Shown piece after piece: positions 53,925 through 62,779 of a DNA stretch of 64,000 nucleotides. This stretch comes from Rhodoferax_B sp049316285 (GTDB lineage Bacteria > Pseudomonadota > Gammaproteobacteria > Burkholderiales > Burkholderiaceae_C), in assembly GCF_049316285.1 (NCBI RefSeq), contig NZ_JBMOXA010000009.1, forward strand, positions 1 to 64,000, given 5' to 3'. The number at the start of each line of letters is the position of its first letter. Position 1 is the first letter of the stretch. The position numbers and the translations under genes were made by a program. The notes beneath the pieces were generated by a model. That model did no database searches and was not told the origin of the DNA. It worked only from the letters and a program-made list of their open reading frames with translations.

Positions 53925-54623
53925 ATGTCCCAACCCACCGCCATCATCATCGAAGACGAACCGCAGATCCGCCGCTTTGTGCGCGCGGCACTGGAGGCCG
54001 AAGGCTGGCAAGTGTTCGAGGCCGACACCGCGCAGCGCGGCCTGACCGACGCCGGCACCCGCAAACCCGATCTGCTGGTGCTCGACCTCGGCCTGCCCGA
54101 TGCCGACGGCATGCGTGTGATCACCGACGTGCGCGGCTGGTCGGCCGTGCCCATCATCGTGTTGTCGGCGCGCAGCGACGAGGCCGACAAGATTGCCGCA
54201 CTCGACGCGGGGGCCGACGACTATCTGACCAAACCCTTTGGCACCGGCGAACTGCTGGCCCGCGTGCGCGCCACACAACGCCGCCCGCGCGCGGCAACCA
54301 ATGGTTCAACTGAAGAAGCCGAACCACTGTTCCGTTTTGGCGATGTAGAAATCGACCGCAGCGCCCGGCTGGTGCGCCGCGCCGGTGCCGAGGTGCATCT
54401 CACGCCCACCGAATACCGGCTGCTGTCGGTGCTGGCCGCCAACGTCGGCCGTGTGCTCACCCAGCGCCAGCTGCTGCGCGAGGTGTGGGGCCCGTCACAC
54501 GCGGACCAAAGCCACTACCTGCGCGTCTACATGGGCCACTTGCGGCAAAAGCTGGAGGCCGATGCGGCGCAGCCCAAGCACTTGCTGACCGAGACGGCGG
54601 TGGGCTATAGGCTGGTGCGCTGA
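53925..54623 (+). CDS. kdpE: Response regulator KdpE
   Basis: 232 aa, OmpR family. Receiver domain with the phospho-acceptor Asp54 ('LLVLDLGLPDADG') and acidic pair at 10-12; C-terminal winged helix ('VHLTPTEYRLLSVLAANVGRVLTQRQLL'). It activates kdpFABC and probably binds 45247-45270. It starts 6 bp after the kdpD stop. Confidence 0.96.
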   Translation: MSQPTAIIIEDEPQIRRFVRAALEAEGWQVFEADTAQRGLTDAGTRKPDLLVLDLGLPDADGMRVITDVRGWSAVPIIVLSARSDEADKIAALDAGADDYLTKPFGTGELLARVRATQRRPRAATNGSTEEAEPLFRFGDVEIDRSARLVRRAGAEVHLTPTEYRLLSVLAANVGRVLTQRQLLREVWGPSHADQSHYLRVYMGHLRQKLEADAAQPKHLLTETAVGYRLVR

Positions 54624-54680
54624 GAAGGCATTCACAAATCCGCGAAAATCGCTGGTTTTCTCTCCATCGAATTCCACAAC

Positions 54681-54947
54681 ATGACCGAAGCCGCCACCCC
54701 CGCTACCCCAGCCGACCGCCCCGCATTGCCCGACCACCTGTCGGTGGACCCACGCAGCCCGCACCATGTGGCCGCCGTGTTTGCACACGACATCGGCATA
54801 CGCTTCAACGGCCAAGAGCGTGTGGACGTGGAGGAATACTGCATCAGCGAAGGCTGGGTGAAGGTGCCCGCGGGCAAGACGGTAGACCGCAAGGGCCGCC
54901 CATTGCTGATCAAGCTCAAGGGCAAGGTCGAGGCGTTTTACCTCTGA
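54681..54947 (+). CDS. DUF3297 family protein
   Basis: 88 aa. The middle 'HLSVDPRSPHHVAAVFAHDIGIRFNGQER' and the end 'GKTVDRKGRPLLIKLKGKVEAFY' fit the small DUF3297 family. Function unknown. The 3' end overlaps the convergent exported-protein gene by 10 bp. Confidence 0.8.
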   Translation: MTEAATPATPADRPALPDHLSVDPRSPHHVAAVFAHDIGIRFNGQERVDVEEYCISEGWVKVPAGKTVDRKGRPLLIKLKGKVEAFYL

Positions 54948-55363
54948 TCAACCTGAGGTTTGGGCCCCAGGCTCACGCCTTTTTGCGTCAAGTCTTCCAG
55001 ATACGCGGCCATGCTGCTGCACAAGCGGCGCCGCGCCTCGGCGGGCATCTCGCCCATGCTTTTCTGGTAGGTGGCGCGCAAGGCCGGCAGGCCGGCCAAC
55101 TGTTTGGCTTGCTCTTCGCCGCTGGCCATGGCCTGTATCAGTTCTTCGCTTGTCCACTTGGCGTAGGGCGAGGCACGAAACGCGGCCTCGTTTTTCTCTC
55201 TCAGCTCAGGAAACTGCCACGCGCAGGCTTGGCGCTCGGCGCGGGCACCTTCCAGGGCGGCCAGCTGCAACGCCAGGGGGTCACCGCTGGAAAGTGCGAA
55301 CGCGGGCGCAGCCAGGCCATACAGCATGGCCAGCGCCAGCGCAGAAAAACGTGGTGTTGTCAT
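54938..55363 (-). CDS. Exported protein of unknown function
   Basis: 141 aa with a signal peptide (about 1-24, ending AFALS). The mature part is helical and charged, with two Cys ('ERQACAWQFPEL', 'RRRLCSSMAAYLEDL') that could pair in the periplasm. No family recognised. It starts 5 bp after the stop of the upstream membrane-protein gene, so the two are probably one unit. Confidence 0.75.
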   Translation of the reverse strand: MTTPRFSALALAMLYGLAAPAFALSSGDPLALQLAALEGARAERQACAWQFPELREKNEAAFRASPYAKWTSEELIQAMASGEEQAKQLAGLPALRATYQKSMGEMPAEARRRLCSSMAAYLEDLTQKGVSLGPKPQVDQR

Positions 55364-55368
55364 CCAGC

Positions 55369-55887
55369 TTATTCCACCACATGGCCGGTGCCCAGCACAC
55401 TACGCCCTTCCAGCAGTTTGAACGCGGTGCCCACGGGCAACTTGGGCAAAGCCAGATCGGCGCGCAGAAACTGAACGGCCAAAGTCTGTGCCACCTCGGG
55501 CACAGGCTCGGCGCCAGCCGGCACACACAAACGGGCGCTGAAGGCCTCGTGGCCCACCACCAGCATGCAGGGGAACAAACCTGATCGGATGGGGCGACTC
55601 GCCGCAGGCACATCCGCCGCCAAAAGCGTAAGCGAGATCTGCGCCGAAGGCACAAAGGCACTGTCCAGCGCAAACCCAGCTTGCACCTGCTTGGGCCTGG
55701 CCGCACGCGCCACCAGCCAGGCGATGATGTTGCCTATGATGGGCAGCCACAACACCAGCAGCAGTGAGCCCATGTCGCGTGCGAGAGAGGGCTGCGGCGC
55801 CAGCCAGCGCATCAAGCCACCGATGACGGCAAAGACCAGCAGGACAACGGTGATGATTTGGCGGCGCGAAGAAATGTGGGTACTCAT
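55369..55887 (-). CDS. Membrane protein of unknown function
   Basis: 172 aa from the ATG at 55887 (MSTHISSRRQIITVV). Two membrane segments (about 9-28 and 40-62), then a C-terminal domain rich in beta-strand-like sequence ('ARLCVPAGAEPVPEVAQTLA', 'LEGRSVLGTGHVVE'). I do not recognise the family. Coupled to the exported protein downstream. Confidence 0.75.
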   Translation of the reverse strand: MSTHISSRRQIITVVLLVFAVIGGLMRWLAPQPSLARDMGSLLLVLWLPIIGNIIAWLVARAARPKQVQAGFALDSAFVPSAQISLTLLAADVPAASRPIRSGLFPCMLVVGHEAFSARLCVPAGAEPVPEVAQTLAVQFLRADLALPKLPVGTAFKLLEGRSVLGTGHVVE

Positions 55888-55980
55888 AGGGCTGATTAGG
55901 CACCATCTCGGCAGCAACTTTTGTGTGCGCCGGCATTTAAGCGAAAATGGCCTCCCGCGCTTGCTCCGCTAGCGCAGCCA

Positions 55981-55997
55981 GCTATGAACAAAATAGC
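55981..55997. repeat. Short REP-like palindrome before the pseudouridine synthase gene
   Basis: GCTAT (55981-55985) and ATAGC (55993-55997), 15 bp before the start codon; related to the palindromes at 13177 and 20799. Confidence 0.4.
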
Positions 55998-56011
55998 ATT
56001 GCGAGCCTGAT

Positions 56012-56974
56012 ATGCCTACCCCTCCCGATTCTTCCGCGCCACCACGCAAAGCACCACCGCCAACGTCCACTGGCGCCACGCCATTTCGCCGTGCGGCGCC
56101 GCCAGCGGCCTCGACCAACGAGCCCATGCGCCTGAACAAACGCATGGCCGAGCTGAACATGTGCTCGCGCCGCGAGGCTGACGAATGGATCGCCAAGGGC
56201 TGGGTCAAGGTCAACGGGCAAATCGCCGAGATGGGCGTGAAAGTGACACCCGCCGACCGCATTCAGATCGACCGCGCCGCCACCGGCCACCAGGCCAACC
56301 AGGTCACCATTTTGCTCAACAAGCCTTTGGGTTGGGTCAGCGGCCAGGCCGAAGATGGCCACGAGCCCGCCATCAAGCTGGTGCAACCGCAAAACCGCTG
56401 GGTCGACGACAACGCGCGTTTCTTCTTCCACGGCAGCCAACTGAAAAGCCTGGTCCCCGCTGGGCGCCTGGACATAGACTCCACCGGCCTGCTGGTGCTG
56501 ACCCAGGACGGGCGGGTCGCGCGCCAGTTGATCGGTGAAGACTCGGTGATGGAGAAAGAGTACCTGGTGCGTGTGGCCTATACCGGCACCACCAATCCCG
56601 CCGCGGCCACCTCGGCTGCCGCCACCTACGCGGGTTTGCCATCACGCAACCAGAACGCGCAGTTGGTGCGCATTGACGACGACGACCCGGTCACCAGCGA
56701 CGTGCAGAGTGTGTTTCCGCCGGCCATGCTGGCACGGCTGCGCCACGGCTTGAGCCTGGACGGGCAAGCGCTCAAACCGGCCAAGGTCAGTTGGCAAAAC
56801 CCGGAGCAGTTGCGCTTCGTTTTGACCGAGGGCAAAAAACGCCAGATCCGCCGCATGTGTGAACTGGTGGGCCTGAAGGTGGTGGGGCTCAAGCGTGTGC
56901 GCGTCGGCAACGTGATGCTGGGCAATCTGCCGCTAGGGCAATGGCGCTACCTCGCGCCCCATGAAAAATTCTGA
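56012..56974 (+). CDS. rluF: RsuA/RluF-family rRNA pseudouridine synthase (RluF-like)
   Basis: 320 aa. A Pro/Ala-rich N-terminus (1-38) precedes an S4 RNA-binding domain (about 40-95, 'MRLNKRMAELNMCSRREADEWI'). The catalytic domain has the active-site Asp in 'GRLDIDSTGLLVLTQDG' and 'TEGKKRQIRRMCELVGLKV'. The pattern fits RluF (23S U2604) better than RsuA or RluE, but the exact target uridine is inferred. Confidence 0.85.
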   Translation: MPTPPDSSAPPRKAPPPTSTGATPFRRAAPPAASTNEPMRLNKRMAELNMCSRREADEWIAKGWVKVNGQIAEMGVKVTPADRIQIDRAATGHQANQVTILLNKPLGWVSGQAEDGHEPAIKLVQPQNRWVDDNARFFFHGSQLKSLVPAGRLDIDSTGLLVLTQDGRVARQLIGEDSVMEKEYLVRVAYTGTTNPAAATSAAATYAGLPSRNQNAQLVRIDDDDPVTSDVQSVFPPAMLARLRHGLSLDGQALKPAKVSWQNPEQLRFVLTEGKKRQIRRMCELVGLKVVGLKRVRVGNVMLGNLPLGQWRYLAPHEKF

Positions 56975-57166
56975 ATTGGCACTTTAAGCCGTGACGGCGG
57001 ATTGAAATCCCCGTCCGGCGGCGGGCGCCGTACACGTTTGAAGCGCGCAGGTCTGTTGCTCACACACGACGCTGGCCCGCCCTGGCGGCCTCACCAAGCC
57101 TGGCCCCCAGGCTCCGCGTCCCTTATGCTGCGGCACACACCCGCAATCACTGGACAGGAGCCCCGC

Positions 57167-58210
57167 ATGCAGAACCGCCGCCGTTTTCAACATACCGCCC
57201 TGGCTTTGGCCGGCAGCCTGGCGCTGGCCTGCGCGGGAGCCCACGCCCAAAGCGGCGGCAGCGTCAACGCGCTGTGCAGCACCGACGCCTCGTGGTGCGA
57301 CGCAGCCGCACAGGAGTTCACCCGCACCACCGGCATCAAGGTGAACCAGGCGCACAAAGGCACGGGCGAAATTGCGGCGCAGCTGCGTGCCGAAGCAGCC
57401 AACCCCAAGACCGACATCTGGTGGGGCGGTACCGGCGATCCGTTTCTGCAGATTGCCGAGCAAGGCCTGCTAGAAGCCTATCGCCCAGCCTACATCAACG
57501 ACCTGGCCGACTGGAGCGTGCGCCAATACGCCATGTCGCAGAACCTGGTGGGCGGCTTCTACACCAGTGCCATGGGCATAGGCTGGAACACCGAGTTGCT
57601 GAAGAAAAAGAAGCTGCCCGAACCCAAGTGCTGGGCCGACCTGATCAAGCCCGAATACAAGGGCGAGGTCGAGATGTCACACCCTGGCACCAGCGGCACC
57701 GGCTACACCATCGTCGCCAGCCTGGTGCAGTTGATGGGCGAAGACCAGGCCTTCGACTACATGAAGAAGCTGCACAAGAACACCATCGCCTACACGCGCA
57801 GCGGCCAGGCGCAGGCGCCCAACGTGGCCAAGGGCGAGGTGTCGATCGGCGTGAGCTTCATCTTTGGCTTCGACAAATGGCGTTACGACAAATTTCCAGT
57901 GAAGGCCGTCGCCCCTTGCGAAGGCACGGGTTATGAGATCGGCGGCATTGCGCTGGTGAAGGGCGCACGCAACCAGGCCAACGCCAAGGCCTACTACGAC
58001 TTTCTGATGAGCCCCGCAGGCCAGGCGGTGGGTGGCAAGGCCGGCAGCTTGCAGACACCGGCCAACAAGCTGGCCAAGGTCGACCCGCGTATTCCGACGA
58101 ATGACGGAGTCAAGCTGATCAAGTACGACTTTGAAAAATACGGCAAGGCCGCGGAACGCCGCCGCCTGCTGGAGCGCTGGACCAAGGAGGTCGAAGGCGC
58201 GCCGCGTTAA
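57167..58210 (+). CDS. ABC transporter substrate-binding protein, Fe(III)/2-aminoethylphosphonate type
   Basis: 347 aa from the ATG at 57167 (CAGGAG 6 nt upstream). Signal peptide about 1-27 (ending AHAQ). The family is recognisable from 'YINDLADWSVRQYAMSQNLVGGFYTSAMGIGWNT', 'PGTSGTGYTIVASLVQLMGE' and 'GYEIGGIALVKGA'. Ligand probably iron(III) or another small anion/metal complex. No permease or ATPase genes adjacent. Confidence 0.85.
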   Translation: MQNRRRFQHTALALAGSLALACAGAHAQSGGSVNALCSTDASWCDAAAQEFTRTTGIKVNQAHKGTGEIAAQLRAEAANPKTDIWWGGTGDPFLQIAEQGLLEAYRPAYINDLADWSVRQYAMSQNLVGGFYTSAMGIGWNTELLKKKKLPEPKCWADLIKPEYKGEVEMSHPGTSGTGYTIVASLVQLMGEDQAFDYMKKLHKNTIAYTRSGQAQAPNVAKGEVSIGVSFIFGFDKWRYDKFPVKAVAPCEGTGYEIGGIALVKGARNQANAKAYYDFLMSPAGQAVGGKAGSLQTPANKLAKVDPRIPTNDGVKLIKYDFEKYGKAAERRRLLERWTKEVEGAPR

Positions 58211-58226
58211 AAGCCGAAAAACGCCG

Positions 58227-58252
58227 AAAAAAAAGGCCGCATACATGCGGCC
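58227..58252 (-). terminator. Rho-independent terminator of aqpZ
   Basis: On the minus strand GGCCGCAT-gt-ATGCGGCC (58235-58252) is followed by eight T (58227-58234). About 60 bp after the aqpZ stop. Confidence 0.88.
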
Positions 58253-58310
58253 TGGGAGAACGACTGAAAAGCCGTAGCTATATTGTGCGCGCTTTGCCGG
58301 CGCGCCGGCA

Positions 58311-59021
58311 TCAGTCGTCGCTCAGCAGCAGGTTGTAGATGATGGCGCCGATGATGGCGCCAACAATCGGTGCCAGCCAGAACAGCCACAGTTGGTCGAT
58401 GGCGCCGTTGTTCGTGAACAGTGCCGGGCCCGTGCTGCGCGCCGGGTTCACCGAGGTGTTAGACACTGGAATCGACACCAGGTGGATCAGCGTCAGGCAC
58501 AGGCCAATGGCCAAACCGCCAAAACCGCCCGCCGCACGTTTGGCCGTGGAGCCCAGGATCACCAGCAGGAAGATGGCCGTCATCACCACTTCGCAGATCA
58601 GCACCGCCGTCAGGCTGTATTTGCCAGGCGAGAGTTCACCATAACCGTTGGTGGCGAAACCACCGACCGGCGCCGGGCCGCTGATCTTGCCCGTGGCAAT
58701 CAGGTACAAAACACCGGCCGCCGCAATTGCGCCCAGCACTTGCGAAATGATGTAGCCCGGCAATTCGGCAAACGAGAAACGTTTGCCCACGGCCAGGCCA
58801 ATCGACACCGCAGGGTTGAAGTGCCCACCGGAAATGGGGCCAAACGCATAAGCCCCCGTCACCACCGTCAAGCCGAAGGCCAGGGACACACCCAACAGGC
58901 CAATCCCAAGCGCATGTTCGACCCCAAAAACGGCCGCCAGCACAGCGCTGCCGCAGCCCCCAAAGGTGAGCCAAAAGGTGCCGAGAAATTCGGCTGACCA
59001 TTTCTTCAGATTACTGTTCAT
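58311..59021 (-). CDS. aqpZ: Aquaporin Z
   Basis: 236 aa from the ATG at 59021 (GAGGG 6 nt upstream); an in-frame codon at 59042 is less likely. Six membrane helices and both NPA motifs ('GGHFNPAVSIGLAVG', 'NTSVNPARSTGPAL'). The His in 'GHFNPA' and Arg in 'NPARS' agree with a water-selective channel. Adds to the osmotic genes in this window. Confidence 0.96.
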   Translation of the reverse strand: MNSNLKKWSAEFLGTFWLTFGGCGSAVLAAVFGVEHALGIGLLGVSLAFGLTVVTGAYAFGPISGGHFNPAVSIGLAVGKRFSFAELPGYIISQVLGAIAAAGVLYLIATGKISGPAPVGGFATNGYGELSPGKYSLTAVLICEVVMTAIFLLVILGSTAKRAAGGFGGLAIGLCLTLIHLVSIPVSNTSVNPARSTGPALFTNNGAIDQLWLFWLAPIVGAIIGAIIYNLLLSDD

Positions 59022-59362
59022 ACAAAACCCTCTCGGTTTCAAAAATCTTGCACATCTTCACGAAGACCGTCGCAAAAGGCGCCTTCACAGAGCCCAGGGC
59101 ATCATCGTCGTACAGCGGTGAATCTTCAACAATTACTTCGCAAATTGAATACATCAATGGCAAAAATACAGCACTGAGTGCAATCGGACTTGCCAAAAAC
59201 AGTGATTTGCGCCTTGCCTTTGGTGTTGAACAACTGCAGCGACATCGTGCCTACGGGTGCTTGAACTTGGCCCAAGAGGCCATAATTGCGGGTTGCGCCG
59301 CGTGAGCGCTGGTTTCCAGCCATCTCGCGCCCGGCCCCTCTTTATTTGTTCAACGCCCACCC
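59022..59362. other. Intergenic region between aqpZ and htpG
   Basis: 341 bp between divergent genes. It must hold the aqpZ promoter (not clear) and the htpG promoter (candidate at 59260-59286). An 85-codon plus-strand frame (59048-59305) is open, but it has no ribosome site I can see and no recognisable sequence, so it is not called. Confidence 0.6.
59260..59286 (+). promoter_or_regulatory. Possible heat-shock (sigma32-type) promoter of htpG
   Basis: CTTGAA (59260-59265), 14-nt spacer, CCATAAT (59280-59286), about 75 nt before the htpG ATG. The sigma32 consensus is CTTGAA / CCCCAT-T with 13-15 nt between. The -35 is perfect, the -10 partial. Confidence 0.4.
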
Positions 59363-61306
59363 ATGACCAAGCAAACCCATTCATTCCAGGCCGAAGTCGC
59401 CCAGCTGTTGCACCTCGTCACACACGCGCTGTACTCCAACCCCGAGATCTTTCTGCGCGAACTGATCTCGAATGCGTCCGACGCCTGCGACAAACTGCGT
59501 TTTGAAGGCCTGAACAACGCCGCCCTGTATGAAGACGCGCCCAACCTGGAAGTGCGTGTGACCTTCGACAAGGCCGCCAAGACCGTCACCATCAGCGACA
59601 ACGGCATTGGCCTGTCGGAAGCCGAAGCGATTGCCAACCTGGGCACCATCGCCAAGAGCGGCACCAAGGAGTTCATGACCAAGCTCAGCGGCGACCAGAA
59701 GTCGGACGCGCAGCTCATAGGCCAGTTCGGCGTGGGCTTCTACTCCGGCTTCATCGTGGCCGACAAGATCACCGTGGAATCGCGCCGTGCCGGCCTGGCG
59801 CACAGCGAAGGTGTGCGCTGGATCAGTGGTGGCACCGGCGACTTTGAGGTCGAGACCATTGACCGCGCGCAGCGCGGCACCAGCGTCACGCTGCACCTGC
59901 GCGCCGAAGCCGAGGAATACCTCAACACCTGGAAGCTCAAGTCTGTCATAGGCAAATACTCGGACCACATCTCCCTGCCCATCCTGATGCGCAAGGAAGA
60001 ATGGAAAGAAGGCACGGACGACCAGGGCGGCGAAATGGTCACCACCGACGAGTGGGAAACCGTCAACAAGGCCAGCGCCTTGTGGACACGCGCCAAGAAA
60101 GACATCACGACCGACGAGTACAACGCGTTCTACAAGCAGATCAGCCACGACTTCGCCGACCCGCTGGCCCACACGCACAACCGTGTGGAAGGCAGCACCG
60201 AATACACGCAACTGCTGTACGTTCCGGCCAAGGCGCCTATGGACTTGTGGAACCGCGACCGCAAGGGTGGCCTCAAGCTCTACGTCAAACGCGTGTTCAT
60301 CATGGACGACGCCGAAGCCCTGCTGCCCAGCTACCTGCGCTTCATCAAGGGCGTGGTCGACTCGGCCGACCTGCCACTGAACGTGAGCCGCGAACTGCTG
60401 CAAGAAAGCCGCGACGTCAAAGCCATCCGTGAAGGCTGCACCAAGCGTGTGCTGGGCATGCTGGAAGACCTGGCCAAACACGACAAGTTGCCCGAGGCCT
60501 CTGCTGACGGTGTCACCGATGTGGTGAGCGACGAAGACAAGGCATTGGTGGGCAAATACACCACGTTCTACAACGAGTTTGGTGCGGTGCTGAAAGAAGG
60601 CCTGGGCGAAGACTTCGCCAACCGCGAACGCCTGGCCAAGCTGCTGCGTTTTGCCAGCAGCACCAGCGACACCGTGAGTGTGTCTTTTGCCGACTACAAG
60701 GCACGCATGAAAGAAGGCCAGGAGGCCATCTACTACATCACCGCCGAAACCCAGGCCGCGGCCAAGAACAGCCCGCAACTCGAAGTCTTCCGCAAGAAGG
60801 GCATTGAAGTGCTGCTGATGACCGACCGCGTGGACGAGTGGGCGCTCAACTACATGCAGGACTTCGACGGCACGCCGCTGCAGTCCGTCGCCAAGGGCGC
60901 GGTCGACCTGGGCAAGCTGCTCGACGAAGACGAAAAGAAGGCCGCTGAAGAAGCCGCCGAAGCCTTCAAGCCTTTGCTGGCCAAGCTCAAAGAAGCGCTG
61001 AAAGACCAGGTCGAAGACGTGCGTGTGACCACCCGCCTGGTCGACTCGCCCGCCTGCCTGGTGGTGCAAGACGACGGCATGAGCGCCCAGTTGGCGCGCA
61101 TGCTGAAGCAAGCCGGCCAGGCCACGCCTGAAGTCAAGCCCGTGCTGGAAATCAACGCCGAACATGCATTGGTGAAAAAGCTCGACGGCTCGGTGCACTT
61201 CAACGATTTGGCGCACATTCTGTTTGACCAGGCCTTGCTGGCCGAAGGCGGCATGCCGGCCGATCCAGCGGCTTACGTGAAGCGGGTGAACGCCTTGCTG
61301 GTGTAA
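59363..61306 (+). CDS. htpG: Molecular chaperone HtpG (Hsp90)
   Basis: 647 aa. N-terminal ATPase with 'ELISNASDACDKLRFEGL', 'ISDNGIGLSEAEAI' and 'IGQFGVGFYSGFIVADKI'; middle domain with 'YVKRVFIMDDAEALLPSYLRFIKGVVDS'; C-terminal dimerisation domain. Cytoplasmic ATP-dependent chaperone. Strong terminator downstream. Confidence 0.97.
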   Translation: MTKQTHSFQAEVAQLLHLVTHALYSNPEIFLRELISNASDACDKLRFEGLNNAALYEDAPNLEVRVTFDKAAKTVTISDNGIGLSEAEAIANLGTIAKSGTKEFMTKLSGDQKSDAQLIGQFGVGFYSGFIVADKITVESRRAGLAHSEGVRWISGGTGDFEVETIDRAQRGTSVTLHLRAEAEEYLNTWKLKSVIGKYSDHISLPILMRKEEWKEGTDDQGGEMVTTDEWETVNKASALWTRAKKDITTDEYNAFYKQISHDFADPLAHTHNRVEGSTEYTQLLYVPAKAPMDLWNRDRKGGLKLYVKRVFIMDDAEALLPSYLRFIKGVVDSADLPLNVSRELLQESRDVKAIREGCTKRVLGMLEDLAKHDKLPEASADGVTDVVSDEDKALVGKYTTFYNEFGAVLKEGLGEDFANRERLAKLLRFASSTSDTVSVSFADYKARMKEGQEAIYYITAETQAAAKNSPQLEVFRKKGIEVLLMTDRVDEWALNYMQDFDGTPLQSVAKGAVDLGKLLDEDEKKAAEEAAEAFKPLLAKLKEALKDQVEDVRVTTRLVDSPACLVVQDDGMSAQLARMLKQAGQATPEVKPVLEINAEHALVKKLDGSVHFNDLAHILFDQALLAEGGMPADPAAYVKRVNALLV

Positions 61307-61324
61307 GCTAAGAATACGCACCTC

Positions 61325-61365
61325 AAAAGCCGGCAAGAGCGCGTTGGGCTCTTGCCGGCTTTTTC
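61325..61365 (+). terminator. Rho-independent terminator of htpG
   Basis: A perfect 16-bp stem (61325-61340 with 61348-61363), GC-rich core GCCGGCAAGAGC, 7-nt loop and a T run. It stands just before the next gene's ribosome site. Confidence 0.95.
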
Positions 61366-61380
61366 TATCTGGAGACAAGA

Positions 61381-62292
61381 ATGAACATTACCGTTGTCGG
61401 CGCAGGCGCCGTGGGTTGTTATTTCGGCGGCATGCTGGCACGCGCCGGGCACAAGGTCACGCTGGTGGCACGGCCCAACCATGTGGCAGCCATTCAGCGC
61501 GACGGCCTGCGCATGCAGACCACCACATTTGATGAACACGTGCGGCTCAACGCCACCAGCGACATCGCCACGGTGCAAGAAGCGCAAGTGGTTTTGTTCT
61601 GCGTGAAGTCGACCGACACCGAAAACACCGGCGCGGCGATGAAACCATTTCTGAACCCCAGCGCCACGGTGTTGAGTTTGCAAAACGGCGTGGACAACGC
61701 CGACCGTCTGCAGGCCGTGCTCGGCCAGCCGGTGTTGGCGGCGGTGGTGTATGTGGCCACCGAGATGGCCGGGCCCGGCCACGTCAAACACAACGGCCGG
61801 GGCGACCTGGTGATTTCGCCCTCCTCGAGCAGCGCCGCCATCGCCGCCGAATTGGCCGCCGCCGGTGTACCCACCGAAGTATCCGACAACGTGCGTGGTG
61901 CCTTGTGGGCCAAGCTGATCTTGAACTGCGCATACAACGCCATGTCGGCGATTGCGCAAATCCCTTACGGCCCCTTGGTGCGCGGCGAAGGTGTGAGCGC
62001 GGTAATGCAGGACGTGGTCAGTGAATGCCTGGCCGTGGCGCGTGCCGACGGTGTGCGCGTGCCGGGCAACGTGCCCGAGGCGGTGAGCAAGCTGGCGCAA
62101 AGCATGCCGGCGCAATACTCCAGCACCGCGCAGGACCTGGCGCGTGGCAAGGCCAGCGAGATCGAGCACCTGAACGGCTACGTGCTGCACCGTGGCGTGG
62201 CGCTGGGCGTGGCCACGCCGGTGAACCGGGTGTTGCACACCTTGGTCAAACTGATGGAAAACCGCACGACTTCGCCTTCCACGCCAGCCTGA
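61381..62292 (+). CDS. panE: 2-dehydropantoate 2-reductase family protein
   Basis: 303 aa. Rossmann start 'MNITVVGAGAVGCYFGGMLA' (GxGxxG) and the family's catalytic-Lys segment 'ALWAKLILNCAYNAMSAIAQ'. It would reduce ketopantoate with NADPH for pantothenate synthesis, though many paralogues in this family have other substrates. GGAG precedes the ATG. Confidence 0.85.
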   Translation: MNITVVGAGAVGCYFGGMLARAGHKVTLVARPNHVAAIQRDGLRMQTTTFDEHVRLNATSDIATVQEAQVVLFCVKSTDTENTGAAMKPFLNPSATVLSLQNGVDNADRLQAVLGQPVLAAVVYVATEMAGPGHVKHNGRGDLVISPSSSSAAIAAELAAAGVPTEVSDNVRGALWAKLILNCAYNAMSAIAQIPYGPLVRGEGVSAVMQDVVSECLAVARADGVRVPGNVPEAVSKLAQSMPAQYSSTAQDLARGKASEIEHLNGYVLHRGVALGVATPVNRVLHTLVKLMENRTTSPSTPA

Positions 62293-62341
62293 CATACCTT
62301 TGGAAACAGCGGCCTTTAGCCTCGGCGCTTAGCATCTGACG

Positions 62342-62761
62342 ATGGACAAAAGCTCTGCACTCACCAATGCCCTGGATTCAAGCCGCCCCTTGCCTGAGCT
62401 GGTGGGTATCGCCCTCGCCTGCACGCTCGCAGGCTGTGCCGGTGGTGTGGGTGGCGGGGTGGGCATCGGCATTCCCATCTTCCCCGGGGTGTCGATTGGC
62501 GTGGGGGTGGGCTCAGGCGGCGTCAACGTAGGTGTCGGGGCAGGCGCTGGCCCTGTGGGTGTTGGCGTGGGTGTGAACCAAAACGGCCAGGTGACCGGTG
62601 GCGCTGGCGTAGGCGTAAGCACCGGTATAGGCAGTGGCGGCGCAAGCGTAGGGGCCGGGGTGGGCACGGGCGCCGTGCTTTATGACCCGAAGAACAAAAA
62701 TTCGGCACAGAACCAAACCCAGCCGCAAGCTGCACCGCCGCCAGAACTGCTGCGCAACTAA
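62342..62761 (+). CDS. Gly/Val-rich low-complexity putative lipoprotein
   Basis: 139 aa. A hydrophobic stretch ends in a lipobox (LAGC, Cys about residue 32), though the N-terminus before it lacks the usual positive charges and no ribosome site is obvious. Residues about 33-113 alternate Gly with Val/Ile/Ala/Ser ('GVGVGSGGVNVGVGAGAG' type). The tail is polar and Gln/Pro-rich. No family recognised. The base sequence is a GGTGTGGG-like low-complexity tract. Confidence 0.6.
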   Translation: MDKSSALTNALDSSRPLPELVGIALACTLAGCAGGVGGGVGIGIPIFPGVSIGVGVGSGGVNVGVGAGAGPVGVGVGVNQNGQVTGGAGVGVSTGIGSGGASVGAGVGTGAVLYDPKNKNSAQNQTQPQAAPPPELLRN

Positions 62762-62779
62762 CAAGCGCCAGGTAGCGCC

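Noticed and set aside
59011..59196. Minus-strand frame overlapping the aqpZ start (TTG start, 61 codons)
   Set aside because: It overlaps the well-supported aqpZ start in another frame and has no ribosome site; the protein-like look is probably chance.
59048..59305. 85-codon plus-strand frame between aqpZ and htpG
   Set aside because: No ribosome site or recognisable sequence, and it covers the region expected to hold two promoters; kept only as an open possibility.
59381..61378. 665-codon minus-strand frame opposite htpG
   Set aside because: Covers htpG and its terminator on the other strand; low-complexity translation, no recognisable domain.
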